64,000 nt of DNA from Ceratothoa steindachneri. Taxonomy: Eukaryota; Arthropoda; Malacostraca; Isopoda; Cymothoidae. The notes beneath the pieces were generated by a model, which was given only the letters and a program-made list of their open reading frames with translations, was not told where the DNA came from and made no database searches. Position 1 is the first letter of the stretch. Each line of letters opens with the position of its first letter. The translations under genes were made by a program, and so were the position numbers. Location of the stretch: NCBI GenBank assembly GCA_963969495.1, contig OZ018331.1:154612684-154676683 (forward strand), given 5' to 3'. Below are positions 20,700 to 31,865 of the stretch, one piece after another.

Positions 20700-21095
20700 C
20701 ATATATGAACACTTTTCAATCACTCAATTGTAGTGCACACTGCTCTAACACTGCAGATGCACCACACTAGCATTCAAACCCTTCATCTTCTCATCTTTGT
20801 ACACAATCTGCCTCTCACCACCAAAGTGCACATAAACAATCACTCCATACAAATGACTCACTATAATCAACACTTCCTGAAATGGCGGGACCCCTTGCAT
20901 ACACATCACTCTCAATTCTTTCATGAAGTTCTGCACCTTTGCCATACCAATGCTTTCAGGCTTCCTACATACTTCACTCATTACCTCCTTCCATAAGTCA
21001 TCCACATTATCGGGCACTCTCACATCTACTCCATCACTCTTCAAAACTTGCAAACCATTCCATAAACTCTCAAACATGGAATCACCACCACCCTT
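20700..21095 (-). pseudogene. G1 OTU-like cysteine-protease domain, between RNase H and PR2
   Basis: About 130 residues that look like an OTU (deubiquitinase-type) fold: a start GGDSMFESL where OTU proteases have G-[DN]-C-x-F, a helical middle, an IVYVHFGG strand pair, and an end HLQC then VHYN, where His of HYN (codon 20,733-20,735) would be catalytic. The nucleophile position is Ser here (codon 21,078-21,080), which would kill activity. Two stops fall near the end. The matching segment of G2 is at 59,648-60,035. Assignment rests on motif pattern alone. Confidence 0.55.
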
Positions 21096-21179
21096 ACTCT
21101 CCTTTCCATTCATAATCCCTTTTGGCAAATACTCAGGATCACTCACTCCACACACATTTTCATCATTCATAGCAGGATA

Positions 21180-21660
21180 CCTTGACATCAAATCAGCCAC
21201 TCCATTCTGTTCACCAGGCACATACTCAATCACATTAGTCAAAGTAACTCAAATCTTCCAAAGTCCTTGCAATCCTACTATCAGCCCACTTCATACGTTG
21301 CAGATACAAAAGAGGTTGATGATAAGTTTTGATCACAAACCTCACACCATAAAAAAATGGGCGCAACACTTTTAAACAATACCTTATTGCAGCCAACTCT
21401 CGCTCGACAGTCAAATACTTTCGTTCTGCCACATTCATAGCCTTGGATACATACCCAATTATTCGCCTGACATTCTCTCCATTCAAACACTGCTCTTGCA
21501 TCAGAAAACATCCCATACAATACCCACTCATATCTGTATACAATTCAAGTATTTTAGCATTCACACTATGATCCGGGTATGCCAATTCAACATCTTCAGC
21601 CACTGCCTCTTTTAGTTGCTCATGCCTCATTCATCTTATCATTCCACTTGACAACCGTAC
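21180..21660 (-). pseudogene. G1 RNase H
   Basis: Ty3-type RNase H: LELYTDMSGYCMG (first Asp), GYVSKAMNVAERKYLTVERELAAI (Glu), YHQPLLYL, DSRIARTLEDLSYFD, and an EYVPGEQNGVADLMSR end. It degrades the RNA strand during reverse transcription. A frameshift lies near 21,235. It directly follows RT and precedes the OTU-like domain. Confidence 0.85.
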
Positions 21661-22520
21661 TACCTTTCTTGCCCATGCATTCAGTCAGAGGCTTAATAAC
21701 ACCAGAATAATCACGTATAAACTTTCACTGAAATTCAATCAGACGCAGAAACGACTTCAGTTGCTTCACAGTGACCAGTTTTGGAAACATTCGCACCTTC
21801 TCAACATACTTTGACAACTTTCGCAACCCATTTTCGCTCACCATATGCCCAAGGAATTTCACTTCGTTCACAAACCATTCACACTAACACTGTCCAACGA
21901 TCTCAACACATCATTCACCAATCTCATATGCTCCTCAAAAGTCTCAGTCATAATCAAAATATCATCTATAAATGCAATCACATTCTTACTTGCAAACTTA
22001 CTTAACACAATATTCATTGCCCGCTGGAAGGCTCTGGGAGCATTAGCCAACCCAAATCTGAGGTTCCGGAACTGGTAATGCCTCTTCGTGGAAGAAAAGG
22101 AAGTTACCGGCAAGATCTCCTCAGAAATGGGCATCTCGTAATAACCTCATTCAAGATCCAGCTTCGCAAACCACTCGATCTCATGCATACTATACACACA
22201 CTCAGATACCACCCACATCGGAAACCTTTCTTTCACAGTCCTTTCATTCACCTTTCAATAATCCACACACAGATGCAATCTTCCATCCGGCTTATGTACA
22301 GGCACAATTGAACTATTCCATGCACTCTCACTTTCTTCAATCACCTCCAATTGCTCTAATTCCAAACACCGCTCCTCAATCTCATCAGCAACCAGACGTG
22401 GGAAATGCCTTGGTCGCTGATAGATTGGAGAGTCCTCCTTCAGGACAATCTTGAATTTGGGGAGTTTGGCAACCCCGAAATCCAGATCACCCTTACTGAG
22501 GGCTCTCTTTCATTCAAATA
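21661..22520 (-). pseudogene. G1 reverse transcriptase
   Basis: The order of motifs is typical of Ty3 elements: IYQRPRHFPRLV, SAWNSSIVPVHKPDGR, KRHYQFRNLRFGLANAP, and the catalytic FIDDILIM (residues 55-60 of the open stretch starting at 22,134). Several stops and frameshifts are present. A linker of about 200 residues lies between PR1 and RT (22,520-23,060). Confidence 0.88.
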
Positions 22521-23059
22521 TCATTTGATACACATCCTCCCTTTCATACTCAGTCAAACATCCATCCAATTTCACTATGCTCTTCAATTCATTATAAGTC
22601 CATTCACATGTCCTTTCATTTGCAACATTCACCCTGACATCTGTGCTATCATCCATACCTACCTAATTGACAGTGGAGAGGTGACCCAGTACATCTCCAA
22701 CTTGGATCCTCCTCACCTGTCCTTTCACACTGGGGTCCGCTTGCACACATACAGAAGGATCATTCATTCTCATCAAGCTATCAAACACACAAGCAACACG
22801 CCTTACATTATAACACGCATCCTTTCCATCCAATATCACAATGTTCTCACCCACATTCAAACTAACATCCTTACTCCAACTCACTCTAACAGACACCCTT
22901 TCACCTTTCACAAGCCTTACACTCTCCATAGCAGTCACCTCAATACCAGTAAACACACTCCTCAAAACACTACCATTTTTCCCTACATACAACTTATACA
23001 CCCCATTTTTACCAATCTTTCTCTCATCTGATCATTCGCAGGATGCACAACCATACGAT

Positions 23060-23330
23060 TCATTTTCATAAAATCATACCCCCAAATCACACCATACACA
23101 CTACTCACCTTATCAATCACAAAGAATTCACATTCATTTATCAACATACCATACATTCAAACAGGTGACCTTATAATTCCAATCACAGGCACTCTCCTAC
23201 TACCAATACCTACCAAACTACCCTTACACTCAGAGAGGAGGGCTTTATCGCTCAACTTATCAGAAAACATCTTTATACACCAAGCTTGTCTTGCATCCAG
23301 AATCTACTAAAGCCAAACACTCAATTCCAC
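23060..23330 (-). pseudogene. G1 first aspartic protease (PR1), upstream of RT
   Basis: The conventional retropepsin position. CLALVDSGCKTSLV carries the catalytic Asp (codon 23,302-23,304) in a DSG triplet; LVGIGSRRVPV and VIWGYDFM follow. There is a stop near 23,158. G2 has DTG at the same position (56,560-56,568). Confidence 0.8.
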
Positions 23331-23438
23331 CTTCACACTCATACTTCCTACCAGACAGCACTTTTACACTAGACAGACTTACCAACGCATTACTCACACT
23401 CATGCACTTAGATACTTCACCAGGTACCCTCTTACAAT

Positions 23439-24377
23439 TCAGTTTCCCGCTTCAGACTTTCCATTCACACCTTTCGCCCTCAGTCTAATCCAACACTTTT
23501 CACTTGAATGTCCTTCCATCGCACAATAGCTACATACATTCCTCTGGTCATGACACATCCTCACATAATGACCAGCCTTTCCACAATTACCACAAGCATA
23601 CTTCATACCTTCCCCAGCAGTGGCTCCACCATTCAACCTCGGACAATCTTTCTTCAAATGGCCTATTTCTTTACACTCGAAGCACTCTTTCACACTTTCC
23701 TGGCAATCCTTTATCATATGCCCCTTCTTACCACCCCCAAAACATGCACCAGACATGTACCTACATTCTGCCAACATATGCCCCTTCCTTCCACACCTAC
23801 GACATTCCACAATCTTTCTCACACCATTCGGTCTCTCATTTGCTGGGACATACCTCGGTTGCTCCCTCATATACCCGCTCCCACGCTTGACATTCATCTG
23901 TCCCTTTCCATTCGGCCGGCCCAGGAAGTTCGACATCACTCCAGCTGGTGCAGCCTTCAGGGCATCCCTGTAGCTGAAAAACTGCTGGGGTGGAGGAAAG
24001 CTCCTGGGCTTCTTACCCCCAACATTCACACTGTACCATCCACCCTCTTCTAGATCGCTTTCATCATCAAATCGTCCATCTTCCAACACATCCTCCCACA
24101 TCAACAGTTCACCTGTCAATCTCATTCTCTCCTTTCTCTTTCCACTCAGCCATTCACTCACCTTTCGCGTGATCGTGTCCATAAACTTCATCAGTGGTTT
24201 ACATTCATTCACATCATCATCACCATACCTCTTTCTAGCCATACTCTCAAGCCTATGTGCATACATGTTCACACTTTCACTATTTCCCATTCGAGTATTC
24301 TCAAATTCATTCACCCTTTTATACTTGACACTCTCTTTCATTCGTTTCACCTGCCCAATCAATCTCTCCTTCATCAC
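23439..24377 (-). pseudogene. G1 Gag: capsid and five-knuckle nucleocapsid region
   Basis: A 312-codon open stretch. The first half is capsid-like, with YAHRLESMARKRYGDDDVNE matching G2 Gag (YAHRLETLVKKFGDDAINE). The second half has five knuckles in a row: CRRCGRKGHMLAEC, CFGGGKKGHMIKDC (second Cys replaced by Gly), CFECKEIGHLKKDC, CGNCGKAGHYVRMC and CSYCAMEGHSSEKC. Most Ty3 elements have one or two. It packages element RNA. It is preceded by the coiled-coil part, separated by a stop and a shift. Confidence 0.88.
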
Positions 24378-24500
24378 ATTATACCTCGGTTATCCCACAC
24401 TTGTAATCATGCGGAAAAACTCCAATACTTTTCCCTCCAAACATTCCCCCAAAACATTCATCCAGTATCTCTTATTCTCTGGGTACTTGAGCTTACAATA

Positions 24501-25103
24501 TCACTCAAATTCCCCAAAGAATTCTTCCACACTTTCCCCCCCATGCAACTTAAACCTATCTACCTTTGGCCCTTTCCTTATCAAAATACCCTTTCCCACA
24601 TCCACTTCACTCTCACTTGAGCTGCGCTCACTCTCACTCATACCAATCATACCATCACTCTCTCCTTCATCCGAGTACAATGAGTCCACACTCTTTTTTC
24701 TTACCTTCCTATCCTTCCCCTTTGAACCAGTCTTCCTTCTTCTCTTGCATTCTCCATCCTTCCTATCACTCATAATCACCCTATCCTCTCTAGACTCGCA
24801 CACACTCCCATTGATGCCATTAGTCTCATCCCCTTCAGTTGGAGCAGGGGTCAAGGTCGAGGTTCCTGGGGCCAGTCCTGACCCTTTCATCATGTCATAC
24901 AAGTTCTTCATCCGTTGGTCGACCTGCTTCTGTTTCTCATCCATTTTTTTCCTCATCCTGTCAGTCTTCTCATCCATACTCATCATATCACCCTTCAATT
25001 TATCAATCACGTTCCTCAACTTCATACATTCCTCCTCTTTCTGCCTCAATTCCAGCCTGAGTCTCATGATCTCATCATGGAGGCCCTGTTCCACAGAAGC
25101 CAT
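24501..25103 (-). pseudogene. G1 Gag N-terminus: coiled coil and charged region
   Basis: Starts at an ATG (MASVEQGLHDEIMRL) about 137 bp inside the 5' LTR. Residues 5-70 are a heptad-rich coiled coil (repeated Leu, Met, Lys, Glu). A Pro/Thr linker follows, then a basic patch KRRRKTGSKGKDRKVRKK and an acidic Ser-rich segment. It ends at a stop before the capsid region. G2 has a matching ATG at 54,739. Confidence 0.8.
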
Positions 25104-25220
25104 CCTCCCAGGTTAGTAACAGTGATAGACAAAGGGGAAAAACAACCAAACTACCTGTCACTCTAATTGGGTGTGGACTGCAATCCAATCCCATTACGCT
25201 CCCGGTTTAGAGATCTCACA

Positions 25221-25238
25221 TCCCTATTCAGGCACCAA
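25221..25238 (-). other. G1 primer-binding site
   Basis: Sense TGGTGCCTGAATAGGGA begins two bases after the 5' LTR end. It differs at three positions from the tRNA-Lys(UUU) primer site known from other retroelements. tRNA identity is inference. Confidence 0.6.
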
Positions 25239-25239
25239 A

Positions 25240-25707
25240 TGTAGTGGGCCGAAAATCTAGACTAGCCCCAATCGATCCAATTCACTTCCTACACTAATTC
25301 AGACATAAGAAATCGAAAGAGAATGAAACGGATTGTATATACAGTCCCTTTACTTACAAAAAAAATACAATAATAATGACAAAAATATGGGGTAAATATG
25401 CACAAAACGAGCCTATTTATATATAAATAAAACAATCCTATCTTGGAATCCTACCAATCGAAAATATATATACAAATACTAAAGAGACAACAAATACAAA
25501 AGGAAGAGACAACAAAAGGAGTTATCTTACGTGGTACCACGGTTTACGATTTGTCGGCCCCCCCCAGGGGAAAATGTTGCCAGCAGTCACTCTTATGACA
25601 AAGATTGGGTATGCACATCTTACGGGGCCTGGCACCCCGAGCTCAATTTTCTTCACGATCCTGGCGTCTTTAGGCTATTAAAGAAAGCTGGTGCCTCTGA
25701 GCTTGAT

Positions 25708-25770
<63 letters not shown>

Positions 25771-26129
25771 ATCTGTCATACCTTCGGGACTACAAACAGC
25801 TCTTGTGTCCCAACAGGACACACAACTTCTGATGTACCTCAAGCTCCACTATCTCTGCCACTCTGTACAAATTTGGCAGGTAATAGTATTTATAATTTCT
25901 TTACCCGAGTGCTGTCTCAGAAAAATATTTAACGTTTAGTAGCTGAGAAAAAAACAAAACAATTTTAATACAATATGAAATCAAATACATATGTACAAAA
26001 GAAAATATAATAAAAAAACCCATTCCCACTCACACCTCACACACACATTCTTACAGAGGGAGGGAGAAGATATTTGGAAAAGGGGTGGGAGAATGGCCCT
26101 TCATACACACTCACATTCACTCCATCACA
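25240..26129 (-). repeat. G1 5' LTR
   Basis: 890 bp with TG...CA ends, matching 16,774-18,287 without the mariner. It contains an (AT)n tract at 25,711-25,767. Differences from the other LTR near the 25,240 end (about one in 15-20 bases) indicate an old insertion. Confidence 0.88.
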
Positions 26130-27908
26130 CTGCAATAAAGTGGAAGAGGCCAGCCTCAAGCAAAGAGGCAAAGCCTGGAAATCTGTGTACATGAACCCGT
26201 CTCGAGTAGAAGGGACAAGCGGTAGCGACCTCGCTCGTCCCGGTACTGGGATAAGTAACGTGAGCGATGATCAGCCATACTGGGACATTCAATAGGCATG
26301 TGCCGAAAAGTCTGGGGGGCAACGTAGCCGTTGCAATAAGATACCGGCGAGCGCTCAATCAAATAGAGGTACGTCCCGCGAGTCTGTGCAATTCGGAGAC
26401 GGCAGAGAGCAACCTGAAGCCGTTGCGGCATTTTGGGGTAGGTCCATGGGAAGAGTCACGGTGCAATGGCACGCAACTTAAGTTCCTTTCAGCCGTCTCC
26501 AATCTTCTTTTTTTCAAGGATCACGAAGTGCTGCCATGTAATTAGTGTGAGGAAGAGCGAAACGCTGGTCCGGTCGCCCAGTTTTAGCCGAGTCTTTGGT
26601 TCCCTCACTCCCACTTGTCCAGAAACCCAGCAGAAGACAATCTCGACATCCGCCCGGCTCGCCGAAACTGTGGGGTCACGTAGACCACGATGCAGGGAAT
26701 GTGGAGATTCCAATGCCCCGAGAGAACTCAGGGCACTTTGTGAGTCGCTATAGATTACAATCCGGTCTCTGAACCGGGCACCACACTTCATCTCGCGTAC
26801 CGAGTGGTGTATTGCCACCAGCTCGGCCGTGAAGGCAGACGCAGCACCTGGCAGAGCCCCGCTGACTTTAAACAGAGGGGATACGGCGTGGAAGCCGACC
26901 TCGGGTTGGGATTTGGAGCCATCCGTATACACTGGCACGGTTCCAGCATCACAGGGAGTATGCTCAAAAAAGGCGGAACGCAATACTCCCGGCGCTGTAG
27001 AAGCTTTGGGAGCAGAGGCGTGGCCACAAATATTCAAAGGTGGTAACTTCCAGGATGGCGTCCTGGGCAGAACAAAGGCACCACTGGCCTGAGAGGTACA
27101 CCCTGGTTTCGGAGTTTCCTAGCCCTAAACCCAAAGGGTTTATAATATGACTGGCATATCTCGGCGGTATAGGCACTGTCGAGATCGGCTGCGGATGCAG
27201 TGGGAACTGTTGGCGACTGAGGGAGGCACCGGGCTCGCGCGTACAGGTGAATAGTGCACTGTGCAAGGCGCAGAGTGAGTGGCATCTCTCCAACATCGAA
27301 AAGTAGGCTCTCAATGGAAGACGTGCGGAAGGCACCGGTCGCTAGGCGGATCCCGGAGTGGTGGATCGAGTCCACTTTCCGCAATACACGCTCGGCTGCG
27401 GATGCATAAAACTCGCATCTGTAGTCGAGCTTCAAACGAACAAAGTTTGATAGAAAAGTAAGGCAGTAGCTCTATCAGCACACCAGGTGCTGAACGTTAC
27501 GTGTAAAAAAGACCCTAAGGCTGCGCATATGAGCCTGCAAGGTGAGGCGTCGGTCGAAAACAAGACCAAGGAAATTGTACGAATCCACCACTTCCCGGTG
27601 AACACTGTTTAGGAACAAGTCCGTGTCAGGGTCGAGCCATGGTTGGCAGCATAAGTGTACCACCTTATTCTTGACCAAGAAAAAATACCGAAACCTGTGC
27701 GCTTAGGCATACCAAGAGATACGGTTCAATGCCTAATGGAGTCAACGCTCTAGAGTTGGCATCTGGGCCGTAACAAAAGAGATAGAAAGGTCGTCCATGT
27801 AGAATGTAGTAAGAATATCTTCTGGCACCACCCAGGTGATGCCGTTGAAGCTCAGCGCAAAGAGTGCTACACTGAGGACACTTTCCTCCTGGACATCCTC
27901 TTCCTGAC

Positions 27909-28253
27909 AAATTAAAAGAAAATGGATTACAATGTAAAATCATTGAACAAAACAGTGCAAACTGAAAAAAGTTGAAGGGAAATGCAGAAAGATTTAAGGA
28001 TTACTTAAGCCCTAAAATGGAATGAAAGGGAAAACAATTTTCCTTAGTTCTCTATTGTTTCCCTAAATAGGAAAATATGAAAAATATATTAGCTAAGGGG
28101 TTTTATCACCAATATGCACACCAGATGTGGCTTAATTTCATTGTAATCTGAAGGGTTGTTTCAACTGGGCTAAGCCGTAGCTAACAGGAAAATGTAAAAT
28201 CATTCGATTGCATTATTTTGTTTTTAATTAGAAGCACATACATATTTACATGC
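27909..28253. other. No recognisable feature
   Basis: AT-rich sequence after the truncated end of N4. No motif or repeat seen. Confidence 0.45.
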
Positions 28254-28532
28254 TTAACATGCATTACCTTGCAATTTCTTCTTTTTCTTTTTTCCAAGTG
28301 CCCTGTGAATCAATCTGGATGCTGGCTCAACATTAACAGGTGGCCTTTCTTCTCTTGCCTCTAATTCTGCTATTCGCCCCTGAATTTGCTTAAGTCTATT
28401 CATCTCAATTTTGTAATCATCAATAAGAGTTGGTTCGATCTCATCCTTAGATAACTTCATGAGAACTGCAAATATCGATTCTTCCATGGATAAGGATAAT
28501 TTTGGAGAGTAATAAGTAAATAACAATGGCAA
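28254..28532 (-). other. Open stretch of unknown nature, possible host exon
   Basis: A 92-codon frame not related to any element here. From an internal ATG (at about 28,487) it reads MEESIFAVLMKLSKDEIEP, then a probable coiled coil rich in Gln, Arg and Glu, and a Lys run. It is followed on the minus strand by AAG-GTAATG, which would serve as a splice donor, and preceded by a pyrimidine-rich stretch. No family is recognised. It could equally be a chance frame. Confidence 0.2.
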
Positions 28533-29097
28533 TAATCAATAGATTCTTAAAACAAAGCTGATAGAATGGATGGAGAATGAAAGATCTAAAATGAGAACAG
28601 TGTAAATGGAATTCTTGTGGTGCAACTGGTAGAGAGTAAGGAAGGACTGAATAAGAGAAGTTTATGGCGTCATTAAGGCTGTGACAGTGTTATGAGGTGG
28701 TGTGAGCTTGTAAGAATGAAAAAAAAGACTTGTAAGAGTGGCCCACAGATTAAATAAAGTCAAATGTGAAAGGTTTAAGGACATGAATGGAATCTCTTAA
28801 CGGTATAGGCACCATGGAGATCAGCCACAGATGAAATGAGAGTTGTAGGTGAATGGGATACAAGTACATCATGTACAGTGCATGATGTAAACCAAGTGGC
28901 ATCATTGCATTGATAGCACGGGGACATGCAGAAGGCACCAGTCACAAACTGGTAGCCAGCATGGTGGATCAAAATGGGCATCAGTAAATGACATTTGGGT
29001 GCAAAGGGGTATCTCATCTCCAAAAAATCTAAGCAGGTGCCAACAAGTGCACAAGTCACTGAAAAAAGGATTTACCCAAGATTTGGCTCTATTGCTA

Positions 29098-29120
29098 CCC
29101 CCCCCCCCCCCAAAAAAAAA
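29098..29120. repeat. Homopolymer tract, C14 then A10
   Basis: A run of Cs directly followed by a run of As within N5. Such tracts are prone to length error. Confidence 0.8.
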
Positions 29121-29985
29121 ATGAAGTCAGATAGTCCACAAGTGCATGAAAGTGTCCTGAGTATAAAGGCCAAGTGGTAGTGAACCCTCTCATGCCTCAC
29201 TCACCTAGGTGTCAAAGTATGGCATATAGGGCATTGTCTGGACCAAGGTTGGTGTCCGCGCATGAAGCTAGAATGGAACCTGTCATTAAAGGGTTCTCTG
29301 CTTCTGAGGGTAAAATCCAGTCAGCTGCCTTCAGTGACATCACAACATGCACTGAATGCTGGCAGAGCAGCATCCCAGCTAGAGAATGTGGAGAAAACGA
29401 TCGCGAAGGAATCCGCCACGTACGTTGGGTCCGAGATTGGCCCCATTCACTTGAAGAAATGAGAGGGGAGGGGGGGTCTGTGAGAACTTGCCCAGAATTC
29501 AGTTGCTTCGCTTCCATATCTCTGCAAGTGAAATCATGAATGTCTGCCAAGAAGAGCCGTCATGACTTATATCACATGTCAACATAACCCTTCCGTCTGA
29601 GGGCCATCTCACAATGGGCCACCACCAAGGAAGCAGACAGCGTGCAAAACTGCCAGAGGTCTTAGGAATAGTAGTTAGGCTCAAGGCGATGAAGTTGCAG
29701 GGTAAGAACTCATGGGCATCATAAACCGACTTAAATTCTTCACTTGGGGAGAGAAATTAGTCATTTCCTGAAATGCAGACTACCGCACTGGATCCAAGCA
29801 ACATCTAGGCACTTTCTTAGGCATTAGCATCCCAGGAAATGATAGTTGAATGGGAAAGTGATCACAACAAAAGTCATGAACCACCTTCAATCCAAAATCA
29901 TGCTGTGTATCTGGGGAGCACAGGGACAGACTGAGATGAGAAAATGAAGTGATTTGTAGGAGAATAGCATAATGCACCCACATTT

Positions 29986-31205
29986 CCCCACCTCCTTTCC
30001 GGGCGGGCTGGTTATCAAACCTTCCCTTTCTGGCCCAATATCTGATGGTCTCCCGCTGGAAGAACCAGCCGACAATTTTAGCTAACCACCACGTTCCTTC
30101 CTTGACTGGTTATCGATAGATGGGAGCCCATCTTGGCTTCCGGTGGTTCCCAGAAGTTTGCAAAGGACAAAATGGAGGAGATAATTAAGCCTCTCTCTCA
30201 CCCGAAGAAGGGCACTTGATATCAAATCTACTTCCGGAGTTTCGAGTATAAAAGATGAATTCTTTTAACCCTCAGTAGTAGAGCTTTCACAGCGTCTGGT
30301 GGGGCAGGAATTGCCATCTATCTCGGTGTAGTGTAAATCGTCGAATCACCAAGTCTTCAGAGAGGAGATCAGTCCCAGTTAGGAAGGCTCCTTACCCCAT
30401 TGGTCTGCAAGTCAGTGCAGATCCAGGCTCGTACTCACAATTTCAGAGCCGAAGCTACAAACAGCCTCACTCTGGTTCCCTAAGAGAGAAAATTACATCT
30501 CAGCTTTTCTCTGTGACCCTACCGGTCGATTTGTCACTTTGCCCCCCCCCCCCTCACAGAGGCACCCAAGATTCTTTGGAGTTCACGAGCATGGGGCCCT
30601 CTTTAACAAGAAGCTCCCGTCACCGCTTTCTTCCAGCAGAATTGTGATGAAATTGTGGGATCAGGTCAGTCCCTGGAGGACCTACCTCATCGTCTCCACC
30701 CATCTCACCACCTTCTCCAAACATCAGGTTCCAAGGTAACCCTTACCTTTCACATTCCCCAACTTCACCACAAAGCTACCAACATTACAAGTGCATAGGG
30801 ATTTACATAGTGAATAGTTACTTACAAGCCAAGTGAGATATCCGAGATTCACTTATTGATTTCTCTCTCAAAGCACTTTATTTGTATATATATATATATA
30901 TATATATATATTCTTGTTTAGTGTTCATTAAAACTTTATTTTCATATTGTTGTGTATCTAACATCCTTTGGGTCGCTTGCTGGCAAAGTTCATTACGATC
31001 CATCCGTAGCCAACCTCTAAGCACTCTGAGTCAATAAACCCATTCAGAGCACGGGCTGAATGAAGTATAAGGAGTAGTACGATGAATCCTCTTCATTTGG
31101 GATAATAGGATATATAAATATATATATATGAGTCAGGGAAAACTCCAACCACCCCTCTGCCTATTCCTAGACATAGTTCTTCAGCAAGGATGAGCGAAGT
31201 AATAA
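29986..31205. mobile_element. Unclassified 1.2-kb insertion in N5, possibly a solo LTR
   Basis: It breaks the N5 endonuclease sequence and is bordered by ACATTT on both sides (29,980-29,985 and 31,206-31,211). It has promoter-like and terminator-like pieces on the + strand: GAGTATAAAAGA at about 30,243 and TCAATAAACC near 31,032. A (TA)n run lies near 30,887. No long ORF, no terminal inverted repeats and no TG...CA ends were seen, so the class is open. Confidence 0.4.
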
Positions 31206-31865
31206 ACATTTAAGAGATCTATTTACAGCTCATCAAGGACCTGACTACTGGCAATAATAGTGTAGTCCACCCAGATGGGGTCTTTTATTCAAATTCACAA
31301 GCAGAACAAAGGGCCTTGGCAACTGTGCTAAAATGGGGCAGAAGTCCTCTGCATCAAAGTTGTGCAGCCACTGCCTGTAAGAGTTATTTAGTGTGTAGAA
31401 AAAATGGGGACATAATCCCAGGTGAAAATTGTGTATGTATCCTCTTGCCTGACCCCAATAAACTGGTGCTCAGTTGGTAAAACGTTTATACTCTAGAAGG
31501 GTAGGGTAGGTAGGGAGCATGATCCGAGCATAGACTTCTGTACAAAATTAGCTAACTGAGAATGGGAGGAGACGAGTCTCAGAAGATCCTCCCAGTTGGT
31601 GGGTGTCAATGGCAATTCCATTCAAGGAATATACGCTCTAGACCTAGCTATGAGATAAGGGTCCCTCTTCGAGAAGATGCCTCATCAGAATAGCCGTACA
31701 CTTTCCTGAGGCTGAATTCGTGGCTCTATTGGACATACATGGCGATGTCGCCTTCAAGATGTTATGGAGGGGGGCATGCTTGCTATGTGTCTTTTCTCCG
31801 CTCAGCTCAAAACCTGGAGACAGGGATCTCTCTTTTGAAGGATCCTGTGACACAAGTCAGTAGGC

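Larger units (their letters stand above)
16774..26129 (-). mobile_element. G1: Ty3-like LTR retrotransposon with an expanded pol
   Basis: A 9.36-kb element on the minus strand. The 5' LTR is 25,240-26,129 and the 3' LTR is 16,774-18,287, lengthened by a mariner. LTR ends are TGTG...CTACA in sense, with a 4-bp duplication CTGC at 16,770-16,773 and 26,130-26,133. A primer site follows the 5' LTR and a polypurine stretch precedes the 3' LTR. Domains in sense order are: coiled coil and capsid Gag, five CCHC-type knuckles, aspartic protease 1, RT, RNase H, OTU-like domain, aspartic protease 2, integrase, and a C-terminal tail. Many stops are present, so it is inactive. The OTU-like domain and second protease set it apart from ordinary Ty3 elements. 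Confidence 0.9.
16541..27908 (-). mobile_element. N4: 5'-truncated I-like element, split by G1
   Basis: The 3' UTR end lies at 16,541-16,773 (ccaggggcttatatggcgac, then a GC-rich block). The ORF2 part resumes at 26,130-27,908, covering the C-terminal knuckle, RNase H (YTDGSKSQ, FTAELVAIHHS, IYSDSQSAL) and the RT up to the PQG region. It stops abruptly at about 27,908, a 5' truncation. G1 is inserted between, with CTGC on both sides. ORF2 is full of frameshifts and stops, so N4 is older than N1. Confidence 0.8.
28745..31860 (-). mobile_element. N5: heavily eroded I-like copy, split by a 1.2-kb insertion
   Basis: Patches follow the order of the N1 minus strand with many substitutions and gaps: RNase H linker (28,768-28,900), part of the RT C-terminus (28,930-29,055), a stray C-terminal patch (29,145-29,185), RT N-terminus and linker (29,187-29,600), endonuclease (29,760-29,985 and 31,212-31,620) and the ORF1 end (to about 31,860). 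It is a mosaic with internal losses and one of the oldest copies. Confidence 0.65.
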
